Made by a program: the position numbers and the translations under genes. The notes under the pieces were generated by a model. It made no database searches. It was not told where the DNA came from and was given only the letters and a program-made list of their open reading frames with translations. A stretch of DNA of 64,000 bases, taken from contig JALNTX010000001.1 of NCBI GenBank assembly GCA_035726825.1, positions 124,001-188,000 on the forward strand. Reading direction: 5' to 3'. How positions within the stretch are numbered: the first letter of the stretch is position 1; each line of letters opens with the position of its first letter. Shown here in pieces: positions 50,768 through 60,083 of this stretch. The DNA comes from Pseudocitrobacter sp913778145. Its GTDB lineage: Bacteria; Pseudomonadota; Gammaproteobacteria; Enterobacterales; Enterobacteriaceae.

Positions 50768-50844
50768 GTAGGTCGGATAAGGCGAAGCCGCATCCGACAC
50801 TTAACGCGCACTATGCCTGATGACGCTTCGCTTATCAGGCCTAC
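50768..50844. repeat. BIME between yacG and mutT
   Basis: REP palindromes at 50768-50798 (GTAGGTCGGATAAGGCG...) and 50815-50844 (GCCTGATGACGC...AGGCCTAC). The second contains the mutT stop codon at 50841-50843. Confidence 0.92.
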
Positions 50845-51233
50845 GGGGTTTGCACTAATTTTTCGATAACCGGTGCATTCGCTGGCGGAAATTCTTCGGC
50901 AACTAACGCATTCTGCGCGACCCATCGTCCCGGTTGCCCCTCTTTACCCCATGGCTCACCCTGCCAGTTTTCCACCAGCCAGAACCACAGCGTGATATGG
51001 CGATCGGGGAACGCGTACTCCAGCTTATCAAACAGTTGCGGTGCGCTGGCGGTAATACCCACTTCTTCCTCGAGCTCGCGGATCATCGCCTCTTCGGCTG
51101 TTTCACCCGCTTCAATTTTCCCACCCGGGAATTCCCATTTATTTGCCATGTGAGCATCAGCGGCGCGTTGGGTAATATAAATCTCCCCCGCGTCGTTGCG
51201 AATAATGCCGACGGCGATTTGCAGTATTTTCAT
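50841..51233 (-). CDS. mutT: MutT, 8-oxo-dGTP diphosphatase
   Basis: 130-residue Nudix hydrolase that removes oxidised dGTP from the nucleotide pool and so prevents A:T to C:G mutations. The Nudix box is exact: GGKIEAGETAEEAMIRELEEEVGI, residues about 37-60, with the REXXEE core. It lies downstream of secA on the same strand, separated by a terminator. The final codons come from a REP element. Confidence 0.97.
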   Translation of the reverse strand: MKILQIAVGIIRNDAGEIYITQRAADAHMANKWEFPGGKIEAGETAEEAMIRELEEEVGITASAPQLFDKLEYAFPDRHITLWFWLVENWQGEPWGKEGQPGRWVAQNALVAEEFPPANAPVIEKLVQTP

Positions 51234-51250
51234 ATTGTCTCATCCAAAAA

Positions 51251-51274
51251 AAAGGCGCAGATCTCTGCGCCTTT
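51251..51274. terminator. Terminator between secA and mutT
   Basis: AAAGGCGCAGA / TCTGCGCCTTT, an 11-bp stem with a 2-base loop. On the minus strand it is followed by a run of T after the secA end. Confidence 0.88.
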
Positions 51275-51291
51275 TGCTTTTTTATCAGACC

Positions 51292-53997
51292 TTAGCTCAA
51301 ACGGCCATGGCACTGTTTGTATTTTTTACCGGAACCACACGGGCACGGATCGTTGCGGCCAATTTTACGCTCGCCTGTTTGCGCTGCCAGTTCCTGCGCG
51401 GCAGCGGTATTTTCGTCCTGGTGGCTAAGCTGCTGCATCTGTGCCAGGCGCTCAGCCTCTTCACGACGCTGCTGTTCCATCTCTTCCACTTCTTCCGGCA
51501 TGCGAACCTGTACTTTGCTCAGGGTGCTGATCACTTCATATTTCAGTGATTCCAGCATTGCCGCGAACATGGAGAAGGATTCGCGTTTGTACTCCTGCTT
51601 CGGATCCTTCTGCGCATAGCCACGCAGGTGGATACCCTGACGCAGATAGTCCATCGCCGCCAGGTGCTCTTTCCACAGGGAGTCGAGGGTTTGCAGCATG
51701 ACGCCTTTTTCGAAGTGACGCATCATTTCAGCGCCGACCACTTCTTCTTTACGCTGATAAACTTCGATAGCGCTCTGCAGAATACGCTCACGCAGGGTTT
51801 CTTCATGCAGTTCCGGCTCTTTATCCAGCCATTCGGAGATCGGCAGGTCGAGGTCGAAGTCGTTTTTCAGGCGTTCCTGCAACCCTGGAACATCCCACAT
51901 CTCTTCCAGAGACTGCGGTGGAATATGCCCATCGATGGTCGCTTTGAAAACGTCTTCACGGATGCTGTTGATAGTTTCGCTCACATCGCTCACATCCAGC
52001 AGTTCGTTACGCTGGGTGTAGATGGCGCGACGCTGGTCGTTAGCAACATCATCATATTCCAGCAGTTGCTTACGAATATCGAAGTTACGGCTTTCCACTT
52101 TACGCTGCGCGTTGGCAATGGCCTTGGTCACCCACGGGTGCTCAATGGCTTCGCCTTCTTTCATCCCCAGTTTACGCATCATGCCGGACACACGGTCAGA
52201 GGCAAAAATACGCATCAGTGCATCTTCCATGGACAGGTAGAAGCGGGAAGAACCGGCATCACCCTGACGGCCTGAACGACCGCGCAGCTGGTTATCGATA
52301 CGACGAGATTCATGACGTTCGGTACCGATAATGTGCAGACCACCCGCCGCCAGCACCGCATCGTGTCGAACCTGCCAGTCTGCTTTGATCTGTGCGATTT
52401 GTTCCTCGGTAGGATTTTCCAGCGCGGCAACTTCTGCCTGCCAGCTACCGCCGAGCATAATATCGGTACCACGCCCTGCCATGTTGGTCGCGATGGTCAC
52501 TGCCGCCGGATAACCCGCCTGAGCAACGATAGCTGCTTCGTTGGCATGGAATTTGGCGTTCAGCACGTTATGTTTGATGCCCGCTTTCACCAGTTCATTA
52601 GAAACCACTTCGGATTTCTCGATGGAGATTGTCCCCACCAGCACCGGCTGCCCATTGGCTGTACGTTCTTTAATATCGGCGATGATCGCCTGAATTTTTT
52701 CTGCTTCGGTCATGTAGACCAGGTCCGGCATGTCTTTACGAATCATCGGACGGTTGGTCGGTACTACTACGGTATCCAGCTTGTAGATGGAGCTGAATTC
52801 GAACGCTTCGGTATCTGCGGTACCGGTCATACCGGCCAGTTTTTCATACAGACGGAAGTAGTTCTGGAAGGTGATGGACGCCAGCGTCTGGTTCTCGTTC
52901 TGAATTTCGACACCTTCTTTCGCTTCCACGGCCTGGTGCAGGCCATCCGACCAGCGACGACCCTGCATGGTACGGCCAGTGTGTTCATCGACAATAATGA
53001 CTTCGCCATCTTTTACGATGTAGTCAACATCACGAGTGAACAGCACGTGCGCACGCAGCGCAGCGGTAACGTGGTGCATCAACATAATGTTACCCGGAGA
53101 GTACAGCGACTCGCCTTCGTCCATGATGCCTTCTTTCACCAGCAGTTCTTCAATCAGCACCAGACCACGCTCAGTCAGGTTCACCTGACGCGCTTTCTCA
53201 TCTACGGAGAAGTGGCCTTCACCCTGGAAGGTGTCAGAGTCCTCTTTTTCCTGACGTACCAGATGCGGAATGATTTTGTTCATTTTCTTATACATTTCCG
53301 AGCTGTCTTCAGCCGGGCCGGAAATGATAAGCGGGGTACGCGCTTCATCGATAAGAATGGAGTCGACCTCATCCACCAGCGCATAGTGCAGTTTACGCTG
53401 CACACGCTCTTCAGGGCTGAACGCCATGTTGTCGCGCAGGTAATCAAAGCCGTATTCGTTGTTGGTGCCGTAAGTGATGTCGGCGGCATATGCTTCACGT
53501 TTCGCCGGTGCTGGCAGGCCAGACATGTTGATACCCACGGTCATACCGAGGAATTCGAACAGCGGACGGTTATTTTCGGCGTCACGTTGCGCCAGATAGT
53601 CGTTGACGGTCACCACGTGTACGCCTTTGCCGGTCAGCGCATTCAGATAGGCCGGCAGGGTCGCGGTCAGGGTTTTACCTTCACCCGTACGCATTTCCGC
53701 GATGCAGCGATCGTTAAGCACCATACCGCCGAGCAGCTGTACGTCGAAGTGACGCATACCGAACACACGTTTACTGGCTTCACGGACGACGGCGAACGCT
53801 TCCGGGAGCAGGCTTTCCAGGCTGGCACCTTTTTCCAGGCGCGCGCGGAATTCCGCGGTTTTGCCTTTCAGCTCGTCATCGGAGAGTTTTTCCATCTCCG
53901 GTTCCATCGCGTTAATGGCTGTTACCGCTTTGCGCATACGGCGCAGGGTACGGTCGTTACGACTACCAAATACTTTCGTTAATAAATTGATTAGCAT
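51292..53997 (-). CDS. secA: SecA, preprotein translocase ATPase
   Basis: Motor that drives unfolded preproteins through SecYEG. It has 901 residues. The Walker A is in MRTGEGKTLTATL, the DEAD-like motif in DEVDSILIDEARTPL, and GRSGRQGDAGSS in the second nucleotide-binding fold. The C-terminal zinc-binding tail is CPCGSGKKYKQCH, the SecB/phospholipid contact. Translation responds to stalling in the upstream secM. A hairpin of the CCGC-GAA-GCGG type lies just before its ribosome site. Confidence 0.98.
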   Translation of the reverse strand: MLINLLTKVFGSRNDRTLRRMRKAVTAINAMEPEMEKLSDDELKGKTAEFRARLEKGASLESLLPEAFAVVREASKRVFGMRHFDVQLLGGMVLNDRCIAEMRTGEGKTLTATLPAYLNALTGKGVHVVTVNDYLAQRDAENNRPLFEFLGMTVGINMSGLPAPAKREAYAADITYGTNNEYGFDYLRDNMAFSPEERVQRKLHYALVDEVDSILIDEARTPLIISGPAEDSSEMYKKMNKIIPHLVRQEKEDSDTFQGEGHFSVDEKARQVNLTERGLVLIEELLVKEGIMDEGESLYSPGNIMLMHHVTAALRAHVLFTRDVDYIVKDGEVIIVDEHTGRTMQGRRWSDGLHQAVEAKEGVEIQNENQTLASITFQNYFRLYEKLAGMTGTADTEAFEFSSIYKLDTVVVPTNRPMIRKDMPDLVYMTEAEKIQAIIADIKERTANGQPVLVGTISIEKSEVVSNELVKAGIKHNVLNAKFHANEAAIVAQAGYPAAVTIATNMAGRGTDIMLGGSWQAEVAALENPTEEQIAQIKADWQVRHDAVLAAGGLHIIGTERHESRRIDNQLRGRSGRQGDAGSSRFYLSMEDALMRIFASDRVSGMMRKLGMKEGEAIEHPWVTKAIANAQRKVESRNFDIRKQLLEYDDVANDQRRAIYTQRNELLDVSDVSETINSIREDVFKATIDGHIPPQSLEEMWDVPGLQERLKNDFDLDLPISEWLDKEPELHEETLRERILQSAIEVYQRKEEVVGAEMMRHFEKGVMLQTLDSLWKEHLAAMDYLRQGIHLRGYAQKDPKQEYKRESFSMFAAMLESLKYEVISTLSKVQVRMPEEVEEMEQQRREEAERLAQMQQLSHQDENTAAAQELAAQTGERKIGRNDPCPCGSGKKYKQCHGRLS

Positions 53998-54057
53998 AAT
54001 AAAATCTCAAACGCCCCGCTTCGCGGAGTCAGGAAAATAAAAGAAAAACGACTATTT

Positions 54058-54570
54058 TCAGACGAGGCGCTGCGGCCCGGCGCGAATGCCCTGAACCTGA
54101 CTCACCCACGCAGGGATGCTAAATACGGAAGGTGCAACTGACGGTGCATAGGTCGCCTGTCGCACAATGGCCGGCGGCTTGCTTTCAACCGTGAGTAATG
54201 CATTAAGGGTGTCCAGCAAGGCAAGATGCTGGGCGGCCTGCAATGGCGTGGCAGCCGTTGCTTCGGCAACGGGCAGCGCTTGTGGCGCCATGGCAAAAGA
54301 GAGGTGGCGAATCACCGTGCGAATGGCATGCTGATGCCAGTAATCCACGGTAAACGATGGTCGACGATTCGCTTCCAGCAGGGCCAGCTGCGTGAAATTG
54401 ACTTTCGTCGCAGGGTTATGATTGCTGGTTGTTTCGCGGGCAGGCGAAGCAGGTTCGGCGTTATTTGCGAGCACAGGCAGGCCGAAACTGGCAGCAACCA
54501 TCCCCAACAGGAGATGCGGCCAGAAATAGCGTCTACCTAACTGTCGCCAACGCGTCAGTAACCCACTCAC
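54058..54570 (-). CDS. secM: SecM, secretion monitor with translation-arrest sequence
   Basis: 170-residue Sec-exported peptide whose ribosome stalling exposes the secA ribosome site. The signal peptide has a long N-region and the hydrophobic core HLLLGMVAASFGLPVL. The arrest motif FxxxxWIxxxxGIRAGP appears as Phe150, Trp155, Val156 and GIRAGP 161-166. Position 156 is Val instead of the Ile of E. coli. The middle part is poorly conserved, as is usual for SecM. It lies 60 bases before secA. Confidence 0.96.
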   Translation of the reverse strand: MSGLLTRWRQLGRRYFWPHLLLGMVAASFGLPVLANNAEPASPARETTSNHNPATKVNFTQLALLEANRRPSFTVDYWHQHAIRTVIRHLSFAMAPQALPVAEATAATPLQAAQHLALLDTLNALLTVESKPPAIVRQATYAPSVAPSVFSIPAWVSQVQGIRAGPQRLV

Positions 54571-54722
54571 GTAATGTCTACCCCAGAGATTATTATTTTT
54601 CGCGCACAGATATTACCATTAATGCTGGATATCGACAGCATCAATGAAGAGAACGTCGCTGAAAAGTGCGCAAGAAAACAGCAATCGCACAAAAACAAGA
54701 ATTTTCGAGGGGAAATAAAAAA

Positions 54723-54764
54723 CGACTGGTTCCCTGACCGGAGAGAGTGCCAGGTTGCCAGTCG
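54723..54764 (-). terminator. Terminator of lpxC (end of the dcw cluster)
   Basis: CGACTGG / CCAGTCG closes a 28-base loop that has an inner CCTG/CAGG stem. On the minus strand it is followed by six T. It lies about 20 bases after the lpxC stop. Confidence 0.82.
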
Positions 54765-54784
54765 AATTTATGAAATGGTCAGGC

Positions 54785-55702
54785 TTATGCCAGAACCATT
54801 GTCGGTGCTTTGAACGCCAGTGGCAGTTCGGCGTCGTCTTCGAAGGTCACATATTCCCAGGCTTCCTGTTTTGCCAGGACCGCCTGCAGAAGTTTGTTAT
54901 TCAGCGCATGACCGGATTTGAACGCGGTAAATGCACCAATAATGTTGTGACCACACATGAACAAGTCACCGATCGCATCCAGCATTTTGTGACGAACGAA
55001 TTCATCTTCAAAACGCAGACCGTCTTCGTTCAGTACGCGATAATCGTCAACAACGATGGCACAATCGAAGCTGCCGCCCAGGCACAGGCCACGGGACTGC
55101 AGATATTCGATATCACGCATGAAACCGAAGGTACGTGCACGACTAATCTGGCGCATAAACGCGTCGGCAGAGAAGTTCATAGCATAGCGCTGGGTGCTGG
55201 CATCAATCGCCGGATGGTTAAAGTCGATGGTAAAGTCCAACGAAAAACCATTGTACGGTTTGAATTCAGCCCATTTGTCGCCATCTTCGACACGTACGGT
55301 CTCTTTAATGCGAACAAATTTCTTCGCACAGTTCAGTTCATCGATGCCGGCATCCAGCAGCAGATAAACGAACGGTGCAGCACTGCCGTCCATAATTGGG
55401 ATTTCTGGCGCATCGACTTCAACAATAATGTTGTCGATACCCAGCCCCGCCAATGCGGCGTTGAGGTGCTCAACGGTAGAAATCCGCACGTCATGCTCGT
55501 TCACCAGACAAGTACAGAGCATTGTATCACGCACAGATTTGGCATCGGCCGGAAAATCTACCGGTGGATTCAAGTCGGTGCGACGATAGATGACCCCGGT
55601 ATTGGCCGGCGCAGGGCGTAAGGTCAGTGTGACTTTTTTGCCGGTGTGTAAACCGACGCCAGTCGCCTGAACGATACGTTTAAGTGTCCTTTGTTTGATC
55701 AT
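54785..55702 (-). CDS. lpxC: LpxC, UDP-3-O-acyl-GlcNAc deacetylase
   Basis: Zinc enzyme of the first committed lipid A step. It has 305 residues. Zinc ligands are His79 (STVEHLNAAL), and His238 and Asp242 in the HALNN...-containing C-terminal half. The C-terminal tail ending LPLAFKAPTMVLA, which in E. coli is recognised by FtsH, is conserved. Confidence 0.97.
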   Translation of the reverse strand: MIKQRTLKRIVQATGVGLHTGKKVTLTLRPAPANTGVIYRRTDLNPPVDFPADAKSVRDTMLCTCLVNEHDVRISTVEHLNAALAGLGIDNIIVEVDAPEIPIMDGSAAPFVYLLLDAGIDELNCAKKFVRIKETVRVEDGDKWAEFKPYNGFSLDFTIDFNHPAIDASTQRYAMNFSADAFMRQISRARTFGFMRDIEYLQSRGLCLGGSFDCAIVVDDYRVLNEDGLRFEDEFVRHKMLDAIGDLFMCGHNIIGAFTAFKSGHALNNKLLQAVLAKQEAWEYVTFEDDAELPLAFKAPTMVLA

Positions 55703-55802
55703 CGTATAATCTCGCCAAATTAACTATCCAACCGAAGTGTACTATACATTCGGACGGCCAGTTTAGCACAAAGAGCGGGGATTCCCAACTTTGAGCTAAT
55801 TC

Positions 55803-56954
55803 TTAATCAGCCTGTTTACGTAAAAACGCTGGAATATCCAGATAATCCGGTTCTTTGGTGGTCTGCGGCGTATTGTCGTTAACCACTTTAGCGGCTGGTT
55901 TTTGCTCCTGCGTCAGCGGCGTCATGCCGTGCTGCTGGTAGCGATCCATTACCGGCTGCTGAGTCTGCTTGTTGGTCACCAGGGTGATTTCCGGACGTTT
56001 GTCCATACCAATACCGGTTGCAACAACCGTCACGCGCAGTTCGTCGTTCATATCCGGGTCAAGGGACGTACCGATAACCACGGTCGCGTTATCCGATGCA
56101 AATGCACGGATGGTGTTACCCACGGTTTCGAACTCATCAAGACGCAGGTCGAAGCCCGCAGTAATGTTGACCAGAACGCCGCGTGCGCCAGACAGATCGA
56201 TATCTTCCAGCAGCGGAGAAGAGATAGCCATTTCAGCGGCTTCTTCCGCACGGTCTTCACCGTTAGCCACGCCAGAACCCATCATCGCATAGCCCATTTC
56301 GGACATCACAGTGCGCACGTCAGCAAAGTCGACGTTCATCAGGCCCGGGCGAGTAATCAGCTCGGCGATACCCTGAACCGCGCCCTTCAGTACGTCGTTT
56401 GCCGCACCGAAAGCGTCGAGCAAAGAGATACCGCGACCCAGCACTTTCAGCAGTTTGTCGTTCGGGATGGTGATGAGGGAGTCCACGTGTTTGGACAGCT
56501 CAGTGATACCCTGCTCCGCGAATGCCATGCGCTTCTTGCCTTCAAAGTTGAAAGGCTTAGTCACGACAGCAACGGTCAGAATACCTAAATCTTTAGCCAC
56601 TTCAGCCACAACCGGCGCAGCACCCGTACCAGTACCACCGCCCATGCCCGCAGCGATGAAGACCATGTCTGCGCCTTCTAATGCAGCACGCAGCGCTTCG
56701 CGGTCTTCATCAGCAGCATTACGGCCCACTTCCGGGTTAGCACCCGCGCCCAGACCTTTGGTAATGCCGCTACCGATCTGGATAGTCTGGCCAACCGCAG
56801 TTTTACGCAACGCCTGAGCGTCGGTGTTCACTGCGAAGAATTCAACACCTTCGATGCGCTCGCGCACCATGTGCTCTACAGCGTTACCGCCGCCGCCACC
56901 GACGCCGATGACTTTAATCACCGCGTCGTTGGTCAGTTCCATAGGTTCAAACAT
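55803..56954 (-). CDS. ftsZ: FtsZ, tubulin-like cell-division GTPase
   Basis: 383 residues. The GTP-binding tubulin signature is GGGTGTG (about 104-110), with GVGGGGGNAVEHM near the N-terminus and the T7 catalytic loop NVDFADVRTV. The C-terminal peptide DYLDIPAFLRKQAD binds FtsA, ZipA and ZapD. It lies 114 bases after ftsA; known ftsZ promoters lie upstream in ftsA/ftsQ. Confidence 0.98.
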   Translation of the reverse strand: MFEPMELTNDAVIKVIGVGGGGGNAVEHMVRERIEGVEFFAVNTDAQALRKTAVGQTIQIGSGITKGLGAGANPEVGRNAADEDREALRAALEGADMVFIAAGMGGGTGTGAAPVVAEVAKDLGILTVAVVTKPFNFEGKKRMAFAEQGITELSKHVDSLITIPNDKLLKVLGRGISLLDAFGAANDVLKGAVQGIAELITRPGLMNVDFADVRTVMSEMGYAMMGSGVANGEDRAEEAAEMAISSPLLEDIDLSGARGVLVNITAGFDLRLDEFETVGNTIRAFASDNATVVIGTSLDPDMNDELRVTVVATGIGMDKRPEITLVTNKQTQQPVMDRYQQHGMTPLTQEQKPAAKVVNDNTPQTTKEPDYLDIPAFLRKQAD

Positions 56955-57068
56955 AGTCTCTCTCCGTTTTATACACTTTTTCAGTCAAGCCGCTCTACCA
57001 CAGCCTGAAGGACATCGTGTATGTGCCTGTCGCCTGAGAGCGCTAATTTTCTGCGCTCTCTTAAAAAA

Positions 57069-58331
57069 TTAAAACTCTTTTCGCAGCCAGCTGTTCAATC
57101 GCTTAATCCATGAACCCACCGATGCGGTTACACGCTTGTCTACTTCTGCTTCACCACTCAGGTGTGACTCTTTCCCGTAGTGCAGCAGGCCCACCGCCGT
57201 TGAGTAATACGGCTCCTGGGCGTAATCCGTTAAACCAGTGATATTCAGCGGCGCGCCGATACGGACCTGCGTATGGAAAACGCGCTGGGCGCAGGCCGCC
57301 AGGCCTTCAATTTGCGCCGCACCACCGGTGAGAACAATTCCCGCCGCGAGGTGATGTTTGACCCCTTGCTGGCGAAGCTGTTCCTGTAACTGCAAAATTT
57401 CTTCGTTGACGAGGTTGAGCAGCTCGGTGTAGCGCGGCTCAATAACCTCTGCCAACGTCTGGCGTTGCAGGCTACGCGGCGGACGACCGCCGACGCTCGG
57501 CACCTCAACGCTCTCATCTTTGCCCACGATGGAGCCCAGTGCACAACCATGGCGCACTTTAATCGCTTCGGCATCGCTCGGCGGCGTACCGAAAGCGTAT
57601 GCGATATCGCTGGTGACCACGTTCCCTGCATAAGGGATCACTTTGGTGTGGCGCAGCGCACCGCCAGTATATACGGCGATGTCCATTGTACCACCACCGA
57701 TATCCACTACGCAGACACCCAGTTCACGTTCATCTTCCGTCAGGACCGAATAACTAGCTGCCAGCCCGGCAAATATCAGTTGGTCAACTTTCAGGCCACA
57801 ACGTTCCACGGCTTTAACAATGTTTTTCGCCATATCGTTGTGACAGGTAATCAGATGCACTTTGGCCTGCATACGCACGCCCGACAAGCCGACCGGGTTT
57901 TTGATCCCTTCCTGGTAATCAATCGCGTATTCCTGCGGAATAACGTGCAAAACACGGTGCTCATCGCGGACGCGAACGGATTTCGCCGTATGCACCACGT
58001 TTTCGACATCTTCCTGCGTCACTTCTTCTTCTGAGATAGGCACCATGCCAATCTCATTTTGACAGCTTATGTGTTTGCCGGAAAGCGCCAGATATACAGA
58101 GGAGATCTGGCAATCCGCCATCAATTCAGCCTGGTCAATAGCGCGCTGTACGCATTTCACTACTGACTCGAGGTCATTTACCCCGCCTTTGTCCATACCT
58201 CGCGATGGGCAACTGCCCACGCCAATGATATTGACCATGCCGTCGGGCAGAACTTCCCCTACTAAAGCGGCGACCTTCGCGGTGCCAATCTCCAGTCCAA
58301 CTACCAGTTTTCTGTCCGTCGCCTTGATCAT
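57069..58331 (-). CDS. ftsA: FtsA, actin-like membrane tether of the Z ring
   Basis: 420 residues from MIKATDRKLVVGLEIG, the E. coli length; an in-frame upstream extension lies inside ftsQ. Actin-fold ATP motifs are VVDIGGGTMDIAVY and GIVLTGGAAQIEG. The C-terminal amphipathic helix SWIKRLNSWLRKEF anchors it to the membrane. The start overlaps the ftsQ stop by 4 bases. Confidence 0.98.
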   Translation of the reverse strand: MIKATDRKLVVGLEIGTAKVAALVGEVLPDGMVNIIGVGSCPSRGMDKGGVNDLESVVKCVQRAIDQAELMADCQISSVYLALSGKHISCQNEIGMVPISEEEVTQEDVENVVHTAKSVRVRDEHRVLHVIPQEYAIDYQEGIKNPVGLSGVRMQAKVHLITCHNDMAKNIVKAVERCGLKVDQLIFAGLAASYSVLTEDERELGVCVVDIGGGTMDIAVYTGGALRHTKVIPYAGNVVTSDIAYAFGTPPSDAEAIKVRHGCALGSIVGKDESVEVPSVGGRPPRSLQRQTLAEVIEPRYTELLNLVNEEILQLQEQLRQQGVKHHLAAGIVLTGGAAQIEGLAACAQRVFHTQVRIGAPLNITGLTDYAQEPYYSTAVGLLHYGKESHLSGEAEVDKRVTASVGSWIKRLNSWLRKEF

Positions 58332-59161
58332 TGTTGTTCTGCCTGTGCCTGATTCTGTTGTTGACTGGTTTCTTCGACAGGGGCAGGCTCCCAACCTACT
58401 GACGCCCCTGAGTCATAGCGCAAATCAACGTAGCTAATCCGATTACCTTCTGTTTGCGCCTGCTGCTGAAGAACCGGATAAAGTTCTAAAAAGCGCTCAA
58501 GCCGCTTCATGGTGTCGCCCCGCCCCAGGTTGAGCTTGATACCATCGCCCAACGTTAACTGCCAGGAACGGCGCGCCGTCATTGCCGCCACTTTTAATGT
58601 GAACTTCCCTTTCGCCAGCACGGCCCCCATGTCGCGGTATCCCTGCAAGACTTCGCTTTCGCTGCCTTCAGGGCCATACAACATGGGTAAACTCTGCTTG
58701 TTGGCACGATCGGCGGGCACGCTGAAGGAGTTGCCTTCGGCATCCACCATATGCTGATCATTCCAACGTGCAATCGGCACATATTCAACCAGATGAATCT
58801 TCAATTCGTCTGGCCACTGCTTTCTTACGCTTGCCTGCTTAATCCACGGCAGGCGTTCAATTTGCCCCTGAACGATGTTCACGTCCTGGGTCATAAAGGT
58901 TCCCGGCGACCCGAGCGCCAGAATAGACTGGCGGATGTCGTCGTTACGCGTGTAATGCCGCTCGCCGGTGACCACCAGTTTCGAGATAGGCAAACGCTGC
59001 GCGTCTTCCATCCAACCCAGCACGACCCAGCCGCTAATCAACACGGTCAACAACACCGCCAGCAGGAAGACAATTCCTGCAAGACGCGTTCCATTATTGC
59101 GCCGCGAAGAATTGTACTCTTCTTCTTCACGGTTCCGCGTATTCAGCGCAGCCTGCGACAT
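58328..59161 (-). CDS. ftsQ: FtsQ, divisome membrane protein
   Basis: 277 residues from MSQAALNTRNREEEE (E. coli 276). A single membrane helix at about 28-50 (AGIVFLLAVLLTVLISGWVVLGW) is followed by the periplasmic POTRA domain and the beta domain that binds FtsB/FtsL. A longer in-frame start would lie within ddlB. It ends with a Gln-rich tail. Confidence 0.97.
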   Translation of the reverse strand: MSQAALNTRNREEEEYNSSRRNNGTRLAGIVFLLAVLLTVLISGWVVLGWMEDAQRLPISKLVVTGERHYTRNDDIRQSILALGSPGTFMTQDVNIVQGQIERLPWIKQASVRKQWPDELKIHLVEYVPIARWNDQHMVDAEGNSFSVPADRANKQSLPMLYGPEGSESEVLQGYRDMGAVLAKGKFTLKVAAMTARRSWQLTLGDGIKLNLGRGDTMKRLERFLELYPVLQQQAQTEGNRISYVDLRYDSGASVGWEPAPVEETSQQQNQAQAEQQ

Positions 59162-59162
59162 A

Positions 59163-60083
59163 TCACCCCGCCAGGTCCAGAATTCGTACAACCAGTTGCG
59201 AGAAGCTCATTCCCGCCTGACGCGCCGCCATCGGCACCAGACTGTGGCTGGTCATCCCCGGAGAGGTATTCGCCTCAAGGAGATAAAGTTGACCATCACG
59301 ATCCTGCATCACGTCAATTCGACCCCAGCCACGACAGCCAAGAACAGTCCAGGCTTTTAACACCAGAGACTGCATTGCCGCTTCCTGGTCGTTATCTTCG
59401 CAACCTGGACAGAAATACTTCGTCTCATCAGAGAGATACTTCGCATCATAATCATAGAAGGTTCCGGCAGGTTGGATGCGAATTGACGGTAAAATTTCTT
59501 CGCCAAGCACCGCAACGGTGAATTCTGGCCCACTGAGCCATTTCTCCACCAGAACTTCTTCATCATGTTGAAACGCCAGCGTTAACGCCTGGGTCAATTC
59601 ACCATTCTCGTTAACTTTTGACATCCCAACGCTTGAACCTTCACGGCTCGGCTTGACGATAAGCGGCAAACCCAGATCAGTAAGCTGCTGTTTTACTTCG
59701 TCATTCAGCCCTGATTCAAATTCTTTTCGCGTGATGGCCACCCAGGGGGCGACCGGTAAACCCGCGCCCTGCCATAGCAATTTGCTACGCAATTTGTCCA
59801 TAGAAATGGCCGATGCCATCACGCCGCTGCCGGTATAGGGCAGTTTTAGCAGTTCCAATAATCCCTGCAACGTGCCATCTTCCCCGCCTCGGCCGTGAAG
59901 TGCAATAAACGCTTTCTGAAAACCCATATTTTTCAGCTGGGTAACATCGACCTCTTTCGGGTCGACAGGATGTGCATCGACACCCGCCTCACGCAGGCCA
60001 GCCAGCACGGCGGCCCCGGAGTTCAGCGAAACTTCGCGCTCTGCGGAGGTGCCGCCCAGAAGGACAGCGATTTTATCAGCCAT
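59163..60083 (-). CDS. ddlB: DdlB, D-alanine--D-alanine ligase
   Basis: 306-residue ATP-grasp enzyme that makes D-Ala-D-Ala. Motifs are GRGGEDGTLQGLLELL, the grasp loop KPSREGSSVGMSKV and LLEANTSPGMTSHSLVP. It overlaps murC by 8 bases and is one base short of ftsQ. Confidence 0.97.
   Translation of the reverse strand: MADKIAVLLGGTSAEREVSLNSGAAVLAGLREAGVDAHPVDPKEVDVTQLKNMGFQKAFIALHGRGGEDGTLQGLLELLKLPYTGSGVMASAISMDKLRSKLLWQGAGLPVAPWVAITRKEFESGLNDEVKQQLTDLGLPLIVKPSREGSSVGMSKVNENGELTQALTLAFQHDEEVLVEKWLSGPEFTVAVLGEEILPSIRIQPAGTFYDYDAKYLSDETKYFCPGCEDNDQEAAMQSLVLKAWTVLGCRGWGRIDVMQDRDGQLYLLEANTSPGMTSHSLVPMAARQAGMSFSQLVVRILDLAG

Noticed and set aside
52312..53982. 556-codon open frame antisense to secA
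   Set aside because: Shadow of the secA coding strand with no family resemblance or own ribosome site.
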